This document shows positions 44,402 through 52,455 of a DNA stretch of 64,000 nucleotides, one piece after another. This stretch comes from Rhizobium sp. FKL33 (GTDB taxonomy: Bacteria; Pseudomonadota; Alphaproteobacteria; Rhizobiales; Rhizobiaceae), in contig NZ_STFX01000001.1 of the NCBI RefSeq assembly GCF_005222915.1, positions 1 to 64,000 on the forward strand, read 5' to 3'. The notes beneath the pieces are model-generated. The model did not search any database. It was not told the DNA's origin and worked only from the letters and a program-made list of their open reading frames with translations. Made by a program: the position numbers and the translations under genes. Numbering within the stretch: the stretch's first letter is position 1; the number at the start of each line of letters is the position of its first letter.

Positions 44402-47107
44402 TTATCGTCTCCTGTTCAACATATTGCCGACGCGCATCTGTTTTCTCAACTCGTCGACCACGACGCCGCGCATGGTGTTTTCCATCTCTTTGCCGACGCG
44501 CTTGGCGAGGTCGGCGTTTTGCTCGGGTGTTCCGCCGTTGGCGTTCACGGTGACAGGCGCGTTGATGGTGACGTTCTGCGCCGCGCCGCCGTTGCCGGAA
44601 GAACTTGAGCGGCCGGCGAACCTGTCCATCTGATACGGCGGATTGCTGCCGACGTAGCCGCCCGATGCGAAGCCCTTGAGCGCCGAGCGGTGCGCCGCCT
44701 CAAGATTGCCGACGCCGATGCGGCGGACGGCTTGGGCGCTCATGACGTATTCGCCGCGATGCACGACGCCGGCCGGCTGATACTTGCCGCCGTCGCCGGT
44801 ATATCCGCCGTTGGCCCAGCCGAACAACGCGCCGAAGATGCCGCCGCCCTTTGACATACCGAAGAGACCGGCCAAGGGGCCTTTCCCGAGCAAAGACGCC
44901 TGAAGCGCCGCGTCGACAAGGTTGTTCAGCAAGTTGCGGAGCGCGCCGTTCAATGTCTGCGTTCCGGTGAGAAGGCCAGAAAGCGACGACGTGAAGCTCT
45001 CCGCGAAATATTGCTGTGCCTGCTTCAAGCCTTCGGTCGATGTCGCAACCTCCCGGTTCTTGCCGTTCAACTGGTCGGTCATCGCAATCTTCTGGCGAAG
45101 CTTGGCGATCTCGGCGTCGGACAAGGTGACGCCGTCGCGCTTCAACTGCGCAAGACGATCATACAATTCGAGTTCGACGCGCTTCTGACTCTCCGACATG
45201 CCGGAAAGAGACTGTTCGAAGCGGGCGCGGCTAAGGCCTTCGTCGATTGCCTGATTCAGGTTGCGCCGGGCGTCGGCTTGGCGCTGCAAAAGTTCGGTCT
45301 GGCGTTCCTGTCCCGGCGACGGGTCAAGCTGCTGCTGTCCGGTCGGTGTTCCCGCGTAGGCGTTCCGGATGGTGGAATCATCCACGCGCTGAAGACCTTC
45401 CCAGCGCCCACGCAACGCGTCGACGTTGCCGCCTGTGCTGCGGAGAATCCACCGGGCGATTTCGTCCTGTGTCGCGGCGTCGAAGGTCCGATCGCCGGCA
45501 AGGCCCATTTGGCGCATGGCGTCCTGAAGCGTCTGGCGCGTGATCTGGTATCGGCCCACGGCGGACGAATTGAAAGTGTTGGCGGGGTTGGCGAGCATAC
45601 GGCCCTGAAGCGCCATGATCTCGTCCAACGTCATGCCGGTGAGGTTGACCGCGCCGCCTGTATAAGCGCCGTAGCCGAGCGTCTCGTTATAACCGCGCCC
45701 CCTGTCGGTGCCTTCGGCCGCGCCGATCAAGTCGAGGATATTGTCGTGTTGACCATAGGTCGCGATCGATCGGGCGCGATTGGCGAGGTCCGTCGCCTGC
45801 ATGAGTTCGCCCATAGAGCGGGCGTTTCGCGCGGCGTTCATGTATGCGGTGTTCAGGGCGTCGGACTGTGCCAGCGCGTCGAGGTCGGCTTTCAGGCCGG
45901 GAACCATGGCCTTCAGTTCAGCCAGGGCGGTTTTGAAGTTGCTCGCCGCCGTGGCGTTGCGGTCGAAGGCCGGCGAAAGCTGTTCACTGGAATCCTTGAC
46001 GCCGTCGAGCGCCGGACGAGTGTCCTGCAATGCCTGTTGCACTTCGCGAATGCGCGCGTCCACGTCCCGAAGGTTGGCCTTGACGCTCTCGTCAAAGCCG
46101 AGCGAGCGGGCAACCGGCGACATACCGTCAAGCTCTGCCATGAGTTCGGCGCGGCGCTTGAGAAGGTCATTGAGTTCGGAAAGCTCTTGGCGCTGATCAT
46201 AGTCGCGGCGGGCATTGTCGAGCGCGCCGGGTGCAAGCCGGGTGCCGTCGAGCCATTTATCAGCGCCGACGCTTGCGCCTGCGTCGCGGATGGCCTGTGC
46301 AATCGAGGCGGCGACGTTCGCGCCGTCGATGGCTGCGGCCTTGGCCCGAACGGTGAAGTTCCGCCACATGGTTTCAAACTCGGCGTCGATGCGCTTGGCG
46401 GCTTCGATCTGTTCCTTGCTGAAGGTTGCGGCCTCACTGCGGAGCTTCTGGATTTGCTCGACGGACAAGCCGAGGGTCTTCGCAAGCTCTTCCGCGCCGG
46501 TTCCGCCGAACAGTTCGTCGAGCGCGCGCGTCTGGCCTGCCTGATCAAGCTGTTTGATCTTGCCGATCAACTCGTCGAGGAAGGCGTTCGGCTCGCGAAG
46601 CTTGCGGCCCACCTCTTCGGCGGAATAGCCGAAGCGCGTGAACCATTCCGCGCCGCCGCCTTTGCCGGTTCGGGCGAATTCATCGCCGCGAATGTTCAGT
46701 TCCTTCAAGGCGTCGGTGACGCCGTCAACGCTTGCGCCGGTCGCCTTGGCGACAAAGGCCCATTGCTGCCAAACCTTCGTCGAGACGCCAGCCTTACGGG
46801 CCTCGCGATCGACTTCGGCGACGGAATTGGCGATCTCCTTGAAGGCGAGCGCCGCCGCGCCAACGCCGGCAACCATGGCGCTGCCACGGCTGAAGGCGGC
46901 GAAACCGTTCTCGATGGTCTTGCCGATGCGGTCAAATGACCGGGAATAGGTGTCTTCAATCTTCCGCGCCGATTGCCGGGCGCGGTTTTCCATGTCGGTC
47001 GCGCCGCGTTTGTGGATTGCGTTCGCTTTCGCAATGCCCTTTTCGAGCTTGTCGACGCGAGCTTCGATGTCGACCACAAGGCCGGGAAGTGCTGCTTCAT
47101 TCGCCAT
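44402..47107 (-). CDS. Tail tape-measure-like protein with muralytic domain
   Basis: 901 residues. Long helical front (VDIEARVDKLEKGIAKANA), hydrophobic VAGVGAAALAFKEIA, and the typical lambda-family end (GVVHRGEYVMSAQAVRRIGVG, read in pieces). Between about 452 and 590 lies a domain like lambda-R/GH104 transglycosylases: LDLIGAAEGT with a likely catalytic Glu at about 466, GYGAYTGGAVNLTGMTLDEI, SSAVGRYQITRQTL and FDAATQDEIARWIL. Tape measures set tail length, and such inserted domains help cross the cell wall. It starts 9 bases after TerL. No other clear tail-tube or tip gene is present. Confidence 0.85.
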   Translation of the reverse strand: MANEAALPGLVVDIEARVDKLEKGIAKANAIHKRGATDMENRARQSARKIEDTYSRSFDRIGKTIENGFAAFSRGSAMVAGVGAAALAFKEIANSVAEVDREARKAGVSTKVWQQWAFVAKATGASVDGVTDALKELNIRGDEFARTGKGGGAEWFTRFGYSAEEVGRKLREPNAFLDELIGKIKQLDQAGQTRALDELFGGTGAEELAKTLGLSVEQIQKLRSEAATFSKEQIEAAKRIDAEFETMWRNFTVRAKAAAIDGANVAASIAQAIRDAGASVGADKWLDGTRLAPGALDNARRDYDQRQELSELNDLLKRRAELMAELDGMSPVARSLGFDESVKANLRDVDARIREVQQALQDTRPALDGVKDSSEQLSPAFDRNATAASNFKTALAELKAMVPGLKADLDALAQSDALNTAYMNAARNARSMGELMQATDLANRARSIATYGQHDNILDLIGAAEGTDRGRGYNETLGYGAYTGGAVNLTGMTLDEIMALQGRMLANPANTFNSSAVGRYQITRQTLQDAMRQMGLAGDRTFDAATQDEIARWILRSTGGNVDALRGRWEGLQRVDDSTIRNAYAGTPTGQQQLDPSPGQERQTELLQRQADARRNLNQAIDEGLSRARFEQSLSGMSESQKRVELELYDRLAQLKRDGVTLSDAEIAKLRQKIAMTDQLNGKNREVATSTEGLKQAQQYFAESFTSSLSGLLTGTQTLNGALRNLLNNLVDAALQASLLGKGPLAGLFGMSKGGGIFGALFGWANGGYTGDGGKYQPAGVVHRGEYVMSAQAVRRIGVGNLEAAHRSALKGFASGGYVGSNPPYQMDRFAGRSSSSGNGGAAQNVTINAPVTVNANGGTPEQNADLAKRVGKEMENTMRGVVVDELRKQMRVGNMLNRRR

Positions 47108-47116
47108 TGGAATTCC

Positions 47117-48733
47117 TCAAAATGTAAAAATACCCTCGCTGTCGGGGTCATTGTATCGGGATCGGTTGTCTTGGTAGATCGAGGCGAAGCGGACGGCCAT
47201 GAGCGCGGCGACGGCTCCGTCGATCTTGTCGCGGGCTTTGGACTTGTCGAACTTGCGATTGCCGGATGCGTCTTTGACGACGGCGACGTTGTCGAAGTTC
47301 CAGCGCAAGACCGGATTGCCGGCATGGTAGAATTTGCCGTCGAGAATAGCCTTCTCGACAACGTCACAGGCCGGTGACATGGAAATGAAGCCCTGTCGGA
47401 AGTCGACAACGGGAAGGTCGTCTTCCAAGAGGTTCTGCTGCGTCTTCTGTGCGCGCCATGGGTCGAACGCGATTTGCCGAACGTCATGGTCCGCGCAAAT
47501 CCGCCTGATCTCGGCTTCGACGAAGTCGTAATCGATCGCAGCGCCGGGCGTCGGTGTAATCAAGCCCCGCTTTGCCCACTCGACATAGTTCACGCCTTCG
47601 AGCCGCGACTTCTGTTCGATCACGTCTTGAGGGCAAAAAAACCATGGCCGGATGATATAGCCGCCGTCGTCGGTCGGCCATGCGGCGACGATCGCGGTCA
47701 GGTCGGACACTTGGGAGAGATCGACGCCGAGGAAGCAGGGGCGGCCCTTGAGCGCCTCATAGTCGATCGGAAGCGAGCCGCAACGGTCATAAATGACCAT
47801 ATCAACGAACGGTGACGCAGATTGATTTTGCCAGACGCCGAGATAAAGCTGCTGCAGAATTTCGCGCTCGATGATCGAATATTCGGCCTTGATCTTGCGC
47901 TCGCGAAGCGCCTGAAGCGACGGATAGCCATCGGCGAGGCCGGGAAGCAGTTTGTGCCACAGATCTTCATCACGCCAATCCGCATCGGCGGACGCTTCGA
48001 AGATGATGGGCAGGGTGTGCGGGTCCGTGAGTTCGCCGGTTTGAATACGCTTGGCGGCAAACACTTCCTTATAGGCAAGCGTCTCTTGACCGCTGCCTGC
48101 CGTTGTCAGCACGACGGTCAAGCTGTTGTTGGTCTTGTCGGCTGCTGAAGACAGAACGCGCCAAAGCTCGCGATGTTTCTCGGTCTTCCAAGCGTGAAGT
48201 TCGTCGGCAATGACCACGTTGGGCGTAGAGCCATGATGCCCCAAACCTTCGGATGAAATCGCCTCATAGCGGGCGCGGATATCCTTGTTCACGATCTGGG
48301 ATTTGTAATCCCTGATTTGAGCCTTGCGCTTATATCGCGCGTCCTGTGAGACGATAAGCGACACTTCCTCGAACAGTTCGCGTGCCTGCTTCCGGGCGAA
48401 GGCTGCGGACTGGATAAGGCCGCCGGGAATGCGTTCGGGTCCGAAGGTGCAAAGCAGAACAATCGCCGCGGCGAGTGCCGTCTTGCGTGAGCCGCGGCCC
48501 ATTTGCATGACCACCTTCTTAATGATCCGGGTGCCGTCCGGGTTGCGCGGCCCGAAGATGGCGCGAATGATACGCTCTTGCCATTCGGCCAACTGGAAAG
48601 GCTTGCCCGGTGCATTGCTCTTCGGATGCTTGTTTCTGCGCAGCCATTGAATGGCGCGTTCGCCATCGCCGAAGGTGTCCTCAATCGGCGAGTCGTCAAA
48701 CAGCCATGCCGGATAGGTAATGAGCGCGCTCAC
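47117..48733 (-). CDS. Terminase large subunit
   Basis: 538 residues. ATPase: Walker A-like MGRGSRKT and Walker B VVIADELHAW. Nuclease: FLGVDLSQVSDLTA and late DKIDGAVAAL give acidic residues for metal. It packages DNA into proheads. The class is the phage lambda/HK97-like TerL of P27-type systems. Its start overlaps the TerS stop by ATGA. It lies after the connector genes, not before the portal as in most HK97-like phages. Confidence 0.93.
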   Translation of the reverse strand: MSALITYPAWLFDDSPIEDTFGDGERAIQWLRRNKHPKSNAPGKPFQLAEWQERIIRAIFGPRNPDGTRIIKKVVMQMGRGSRKTALAAAIVLLCTFGPERIPGGLIQSAAFARKQARELFEEVSLIVSQDARYKRKAQIRDYKSQIVNKDIRARYEAISSEGLGHHGSTPNVVIADELHAWKTEKHRELWRVLSSAADKTNNSLTVVLTTAGSGQETLAYKEVFAAKRIQTGELTDPHTLPIIFEASADADWRDEDLWHKLLPGLADGYPSLQALRERKIKAEYSIIEREILQQLYLGVWQNQSASPFVDMVIYDRCGSLPIDYEALKGRPCFLGVDLSQVSDLTAIVAAWPTDDGGYIIRPWFFCPQDVIEQKSRLEGVNYVEWAKRGLITPTPGAAIDYDFVEAEIRRICADHDVRQIAFDPWRAQKTQQNLLEDDLPVVDFRQGFISMSPACDVVEKAILDGKFYHAGNPVLRWNFDNVAVVKDASGNRKFDKSKARDKIDGAVAALMAVRFASIYQDNRSRYNDPDSEGIFTF

Positions 48734-49122
48734 AGAAAATCCTCATCGTCGGCAGCGGCTTCGCCAAGGGCGGCACGTGAGCGTGCCGAAGGGGTCAAGC
48801 CGAGTTCGCCGGCCGCGCGAAGCTGCATCTGCTGCGCTTGAATGAGGGCAGTGCTTGCGGGGTGCCGCTTGCCGGATGGCAGAACGTGACCTTCGTCCTG
48901 AAGCTGGCGATGAAGCTCGCGCATTGTGCCGGTGGAAATGCAGTGATTTTCCAGTGTCGCCATGTCGGCGACGGTGAGAACCTTGCGCTCAAGAATGAGG
49001 ATCGGCGCAACACGACGCCATTCCGCTTTCGCGTCCTTGGCGAGGTATGCGGGCGGCGGCGGGACGGTGACGACGGGCGAACTTCCCGGCGCGATCGAAG
49101 CTGGTTTCAGGCCGCGTGTCAT
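48730..49122 (-). CDS. Terminase small subunit, P27 family
   Basis: 130 residues: PPPPAYLAKDAKAEWRRVAP, then LTVADMATLENHC, GHVLPSGKRHPASTA and LGLTPSARSRA, the order of P27-type small subunits. It recognises the packaging site. ATGA overlaps at both ends: with the head-closure gene upstream and TerL downstream. Confidence 0.9.
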   Translation of the reverse strand: MTRGLKPASIAPGSSPVVTVPPPPAYLAKDAKAEWRRVAPILILERKVLTVADMATLENHCISTGTMRELHRQLQDEGHVLPSGKRHPASTALIQAQQMQLRAAGELGLTPSARSRAALGEAAADDEDFL

Positions 49123-49433
49123 TCGCTGGCCTCGCCTGTGATTTCGAGACCGTCGCGAACGCCAAGGTCAAGGATGCTCTTCACATTGAAAGCACGGCCC
49201 AAGAAACGGATGCGGTCGGCCGTAGTCAGGCCGGTGAAGTATTTCGTGCGGAAGGTGACACGATCGGTCCCGGCCTCGCCGAAGCCGGTCGTCGCTTCGT
49301 CGATCAACTGGCGCGCGACTTCGGCGCGAACGGTGCCGACTGTCGCCCAGGTGGAAACGATAGAGTGAAATTCGTTCTTCACCTCAACAAGGCGTTCAAT
49401 GAAGATGACGCGGGAGAGTTTGCCAGCTTGCAT
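49119..49433 (-). CDS. Head closure / head-tail adaptor (SPP1 gp16 type)
   Basis: 104 residues: MQAGKLSRVIFIERLVEVKN, then TVGTVRAEVARQL and FRTKYFTGLTTADRI, IRFLGRAFNVKSIL. The beta-barrel pattern fits SPP1 gp16-like proteins that close the filled head. It directly abuts the DUF3168 gene upstream and overlaps TerS downstream. Confidence 0.75.
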   Translation of the reverse strand: MQAGKLSRVIFIERLVEVKNEFHSIVSTWATVGTVRAEVARQLIDEATTGFGEAGTDRVTFRTKYFTGLTTADRIRFLGRAFNVKSILDLGVRDGLEITGEASE

Positions 49434-49853
49434 TTACACCTTCCACCGCACCACGGCTTCAGCCGTGATAACGCCATGCACGTAGTTGAGCGCCGGGTCT
49501 GGGTCGCGCATCCATCGGATAGCCGGAAGCTGGAATTCATCGATGGAAAAGCCCTGTGTCTTCGGGGCGATCTTCAGGGCGTTGCAAACAGCAAAACCGA
49601 TATGTTTGGCCGTTTCAGCGCCGTCTTCGATGGCCCAAACATGCAAGTCGAGATAGACGCGCGCGACAAGTTGCGAGCCGGAAGCGTTGCCGAGAAAGAT
49701 GGTTTGACCGCCGCTCATGATGATCTCCGGAAGGTTCTCCGGGCGAGTGCTGCCGGCGCGGATATGATCGGGCGTGACAAGCGCTGTCACGGCTGGCGTA
49801 TTGATGAGCGTGTCGCCAATCGCTTTTTGAAGTGCAAGGGTCGGCTCAAGCAT
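49434..49853 (-). CDS. DUF3168-type tail completion protein
   Basis: 139 residues: MLEPTLALQKAIGDTLIN, then VTALVTPDHIRAGSTRP, VYLDLHVWAIEDG and VHGVITAEAVVRWKV. This matches DUF3168, the tail terminator protein placed between HK97 gp10 and the tube gene in many siphophages. Here no tube gene follows; the head-closure gene does. It overlaps the gp10 gene by 8 bases. Confidence 0.8.
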   Translation of the reverse strand: MLEPTLALQKAIGDTLINTPAVTALVTPDHIRAGSTRPENLPEIIMSGGQTIFLGNASGSQLVARVYLDLHVWAIEDGAETAKHIGFAVCNALKIAPKTQGFSIDEFQLPAIRWMRDPDPALNYVHGVITAEAVVRWKV

Positions 49854-50277
49854 TCTTCGCCGCCTTCTTAATTGCGGACGTGATCGCGGCCTTGAGGCGG
49901 CGATCGATGCGGGTTCGCGCCAAGCGCCAGCTAGGACGAACGAACGGCTGCGCTTCCATCTTCACGGTTCCGAATTCCAGCATGTGACCATACCGGGCGT
50001 GGGTGTCGCCGACGGTGACGAGCACCTGATTAGGGCCGGCCGTGCGCTTGCCGCCGTTGGCCGCATAGGGCGGCGTCGTCTCGCCGGGGCCGGTGACGGT
50101 GATCGACTCCTTGAGGTTGCCGGTGTCTTCGGGGACCAACGCGCGCATGTTCCGCGCGACTTCCTCGCCGCTGCGCATGAGCGCCGGCCGAAGTGCTTCC
50201 AAGATCGCGGTCGGGATAGCGTTCAAGCGCTTTTCAAGGTCGCGGGATTGTTCGGTGAGTGACTTAGGTTCGGACAT
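49846..50277 (-). CDS. HK97 gp10-like neck protein
   Basis: 143 residues: SRDLEKRLNAIPTAILEALRP, then MRALVPEDTGNLKESI and HARYGHMLEFGTVKMEAQPFVRPSW, read in parts. The VPxDTGxLxxSI and EFGT...PF(V/M)RP motifs are signatures of HK97 gp10. Overlaps the connector gene by 14 bases and DUF3168 by 8. Confidence 0.9.
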   Translation of the reverse strand: MSEPKSLTEQSRDLEKRLNAIPTAILEALRPALMRSGEEVARNMRALVPEDTGNLKESITVTGPGETTPPYAANGGKRTAGPNQVLVTVGDTHARYGHMLEFGTVKMEAQPFVRPSWRLARTRIDRRLKAAITSAIKKAAKNA

Positions 50278-50605
50278 AACCCGTCACCTGAACACGATAC
50301 GGACGCAGCAAATCGGCGACGCCATAGGGGATTTCGTTGCCGCTGGTGCCGACAAGCACGGTTTCGCGGTTGGCGTAGAAGTGCGCGGCAAGCTGCAAGA
50401 TGGCCTGTTTGATGTCGATCGGAACCGGCGTGAAGTCCGAAAGCGGCTTGCCGAGCATGGCGACGGCGCGGCTCTCCGCTGCGTCGAGATAGTGCTGAAG
50501 CAACTCGTCGGTGCCGGCCGCAAGTCCGCCGAGCGCGCCGGGATCGATCAATTCGTCGCTGCCAATGTGCGCTTTGAAGAGCGCAAGGCTGATGATGTTG
50601 GTCAT
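50264..50605 (-). CDS. Head-tail connector (gp6 type)
   Basis: 113 residues: LFKAHIGSDELIDPGAL, then LLQHYLDAAESRAVAMLGKPLSD, DIKQAILQLAAHFYANRETV and GVADLLRPYRV. This is the helical HK97 gp6-like connector. Start overlaps the HTH-repeat gene stop as ATGA. Confidence 0.88.
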   Translation of the reverse strand: MTNIISLALFKAHIGSDELIDPGALGGLAAGTDELLQHYLDAAESRAVAMLGKPLSDFTPVPIDIKQAILQLAAHFYANRETVLVGTSGNEIPYGVADLLRPYRVQVTGYVRT

Positions 50606-51333
50606 TCTTGGGTCGTCTTTCCTGAAAAACTTATTTTGGGCGTCTCTTGCGCGTGACTCCCGCCGCCGGTCCCTAAGCGCTCTGAAAAGTCCTCAACCAC
50701 CCCCGGGGTGCTGTCATTGGCCCGTTGTGGTCCGTTTCCGCCGGGTCCACCCATGGCGATTGCTTCATGCTGGCCATGCTTGGAGATGCGAGCGCAAAGG
50801 GCGTCGTAGCTGATGCCGAGATGGTGAGCCCATTCCTTGCGGGTGAAGCTCAAGCCGTCGAAGGTGATGCGCTTGTCGGACTTGCTCCGCTGCTTGCCGC
50901 CTTGACCGATCGCGGCTTCAAGGCTGCCAAGTTTCTTTGCGCGTGCAAACAGGGTTGAGATGCTGACGCCGAGAAGGTTCGCCCATTGCCGCGCCGTGAG
51001 GGATCGACCGTTGACGGTATGGATTTTGGCGACACGGCCATGATGGTCATCCGGCGCTTTCGTCTTGGGCTTCGACTGCTGCACAGGCGCGACGGGAAGC
51101 CCTTCATTGTCTTTTGGCTGCGTCGACCACAACGGCATGGTTTGGCCTTGCTCGCCATAGATGACGGTGAGGAACTGGCGACGGCGCTCTTCCTGCTTAT
51201 GTCTGGAATAGGCGAGGGCGCGCGCGAGGGCTTGCCTGCTGTCACGTTGGAATTCTTCTGCATCGATTTGGCGAGCACGTTGGGCGGGTGTCACTGGATG
51301 GACCTCGCTTGATTGCGATCTTCCAATGTGCAA
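50602..51333 (-). CDS. Protein with two phage-type HTH repeats
   Basis: 243 residues from TTG 51333 (start uncertain). Two homologous segments, GRSLTARQWANLLGVSISTL at about 110-145 and GLSFTRKEWAHHLGISYDAL at about 160-195, share G-x-S-x-T-x-x-x-W-A-x-x-L-G-I/V-S and a following R..K.G pattern. These are small HTH modules often found in phage and homing-nuclease proteins. The rest is polar and Gln/Ser/Lys-rich. It may bind DNA, perhaps as a regulator or nuclease partner of the HNH gene upstream; this is inference. Confidence 0.6.
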   Translation of the reverse strand: MHIGRSQSSEVHPVTPAQRARQIDAEEFQRDSRQALARALAYSRHKQEERRRQFLTVIYGEQGQTMPLWSTQPKDNEGLPVAPVQQSKPKTKAPDDHHGRVAKIHTVNGRSLTARQWANLLGVSISTLFARAKKLGSLEAAIGQGGKQRSKSDKRITFDGLSFTRKEWAHHLGISYDALCARISKHGQHEAIAMGGPGGNGPQRANDSTPGVVEDFSERLGTGGGSHAQETPKISFSGKTTQE

Positions 51334-51372
51334 CCGTCAGCCTTCGTTCGCGTGCGGAAAGTGGAGTCGACG

Positions 51373-51510
51373 TTGAAAACAGAAATCTGGAAGCGGCTCT
51401 CTGCGGCCGTGCTGATCGTCTTCACATTTCTGCTCGCAGCCTGGCTTCTGATCACTTTCTGGTTCGGGTTCGCGACGATGTATGGCGTGTGGTTCGGTGG
51501 TGGATTGTGA
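51373..51510 (+). CDS. Possible small membrane protein on the opposite strand
   Basis: 45 residues from TTG 51373 with GTGGAG before it: a short polar start (KTEIWKRLS) and one long hydrophobic helix (AVLIVFTFLLAAWLLITFWFG). It occupies the 190-base gap between the HTH-repeat and HNH genes and points the other way. One-helix proteins of this size can act as holins, but evidence is thin. Confidence 0.35.
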   Translation: MKTEIWKRLSAAVLIVFTFLLAAWLLITFWFGFATMYGVWFGGGL

Positions 51511-51523
51511 GAGTTGCGCCTGA

Positions 51524-51874
51524 TCATGCGTCGCGCTCCTGCTTCTGCTTGGCGCTGCTGTGACAGGGCGTGCAAAGGGGCTGCCAGTTGGCTCTTGTCC
51601 AGAACAGGCGCATGTCGCCGCGATGCGGCTTGATATGATCGACGACGTTAGCCGGCGTGGTTCGGCCCATAGCTGCGCACAGGCGGCAATGGGGATGCGC
51701 GGCGAGGTATTCACACCGGGCTTTATCCCATTCGCTCGTGTAGCCGCGTTGACGGGCTGAAGGACGGCGAGCGTCATGGCGAGCTTTGCGTTCGCGGTCC
51801 TGCTTTTGCTGACAGGTGCAACGGATGCTGGCCGGGACGATGTTGCCGCACTGGCAGAGGCGAGGCGGGCGCAT
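51524..51874 (-). CDS. HNH endonuclease
   Basis: 116 residues. Basic front with C-x-C-G and C-x-C pairs, then CRLCAAMGRTTPANVVDHIKPHRGD, TRANWQPLCTPCHSSAK: the HNH motif with the DH pair, N and final H, and CxxC zinc pairs. Phage HNH proteins of this type work with terminase in DNA cutting during packaging. Its start overlaps the previous stop by one base (TAATG). Confidence 0.9.
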   Translation of the reverse strand: MRPPRLCQCGNIVPASIRCTCQQKQDRERKARHDARRPSARQRGYTSEWDKARCEYLAAHPHCRLCAAMGRTTPANVVDHIKPHRGDMRLFWTRANWQPLCTPCHSSAKQKQERDA

Positions 51875-52455
51875 TAGCTGGCCTCCCCGGACAGGGCGCG
51901 GAGCGTGGCAAGGCCTTGATCGATCTCGGCTTCGGTCGGCAGGTTGCGAGGGTCGTCGTCTTCCGCATTGCCGTGGATGAGCCGGAGCATGTCGAAATGG
52001 CCCTTGCGAGCGTGTTCGATCTCGGCGGGCGTTGCGGCCCAGGTATCGGCCGGCGACCAGTGCAGGACGCCGGTCGCAAACTCAAAGAGTTCGGTGAGGT
52101 GATCTGTGAGCACGAAAGGTTTGGATGACGGCGCGGCCTGTTCGGGCGCGTCGTCTGTCCAGCCGAGTGAATGCTTCACGAATTCGACGATGGCCGGCGT
52201 AAAATCCTGAATCAGGCACAGGCCATTCATTTCGGTCTTGGCCGCGATCAATTCAGACGTTCGGGTGATGTCGTCGCATCCAATCGCGATGAGATACGAG
52301 ATTGCGCCGAAGTGACATTCATCGAGTTTTTGCCGGAGGTCGTCGAGGTCATATTGCTGCGCGACGAGCAAACCGGCCCGCAAAGACGGACGCAGACGGA
52401 CGGCAATGTTGCCGGCCGAAATCTGAATCGGATTGAATGCGAGCCGGGAAGACAT
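51874..52455 (-). CDS. Phage protein, tail-assembly-chaperone-like end
   Basis: 193 residues. N-terminal IAVRLRPSLRAGLLVAQQYD resembles the start of gene-transfer-agent gp10-type chaperones; the end LTELFEFATGVLHWSPADTW, AATPAEIEHARKGHFDML resembles the small Phage_TAC domain. The two parts suggest a role in tail assembly, but the match is by eye. Start overlaps the capsid stop by one base. Confidence 0.5.
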   Translation of the reverse strand: MSSRLAFNPIQISAGNIAVRLRPSLRAGLLVAQQYDLDDLRQKLDECHFGAISYLIAIGCDDITRTSELIAAKTEMNGLCLIQDFTPAIVEFVKHSLGWTDDAPEQAAPSSKPFVLTDHLTELFEFATGVLHWSPADTWAATPAEIEHARKGHFDMLRLIHGNAEDDDPRNLPTEAEIDQGLATLRALSGEAS

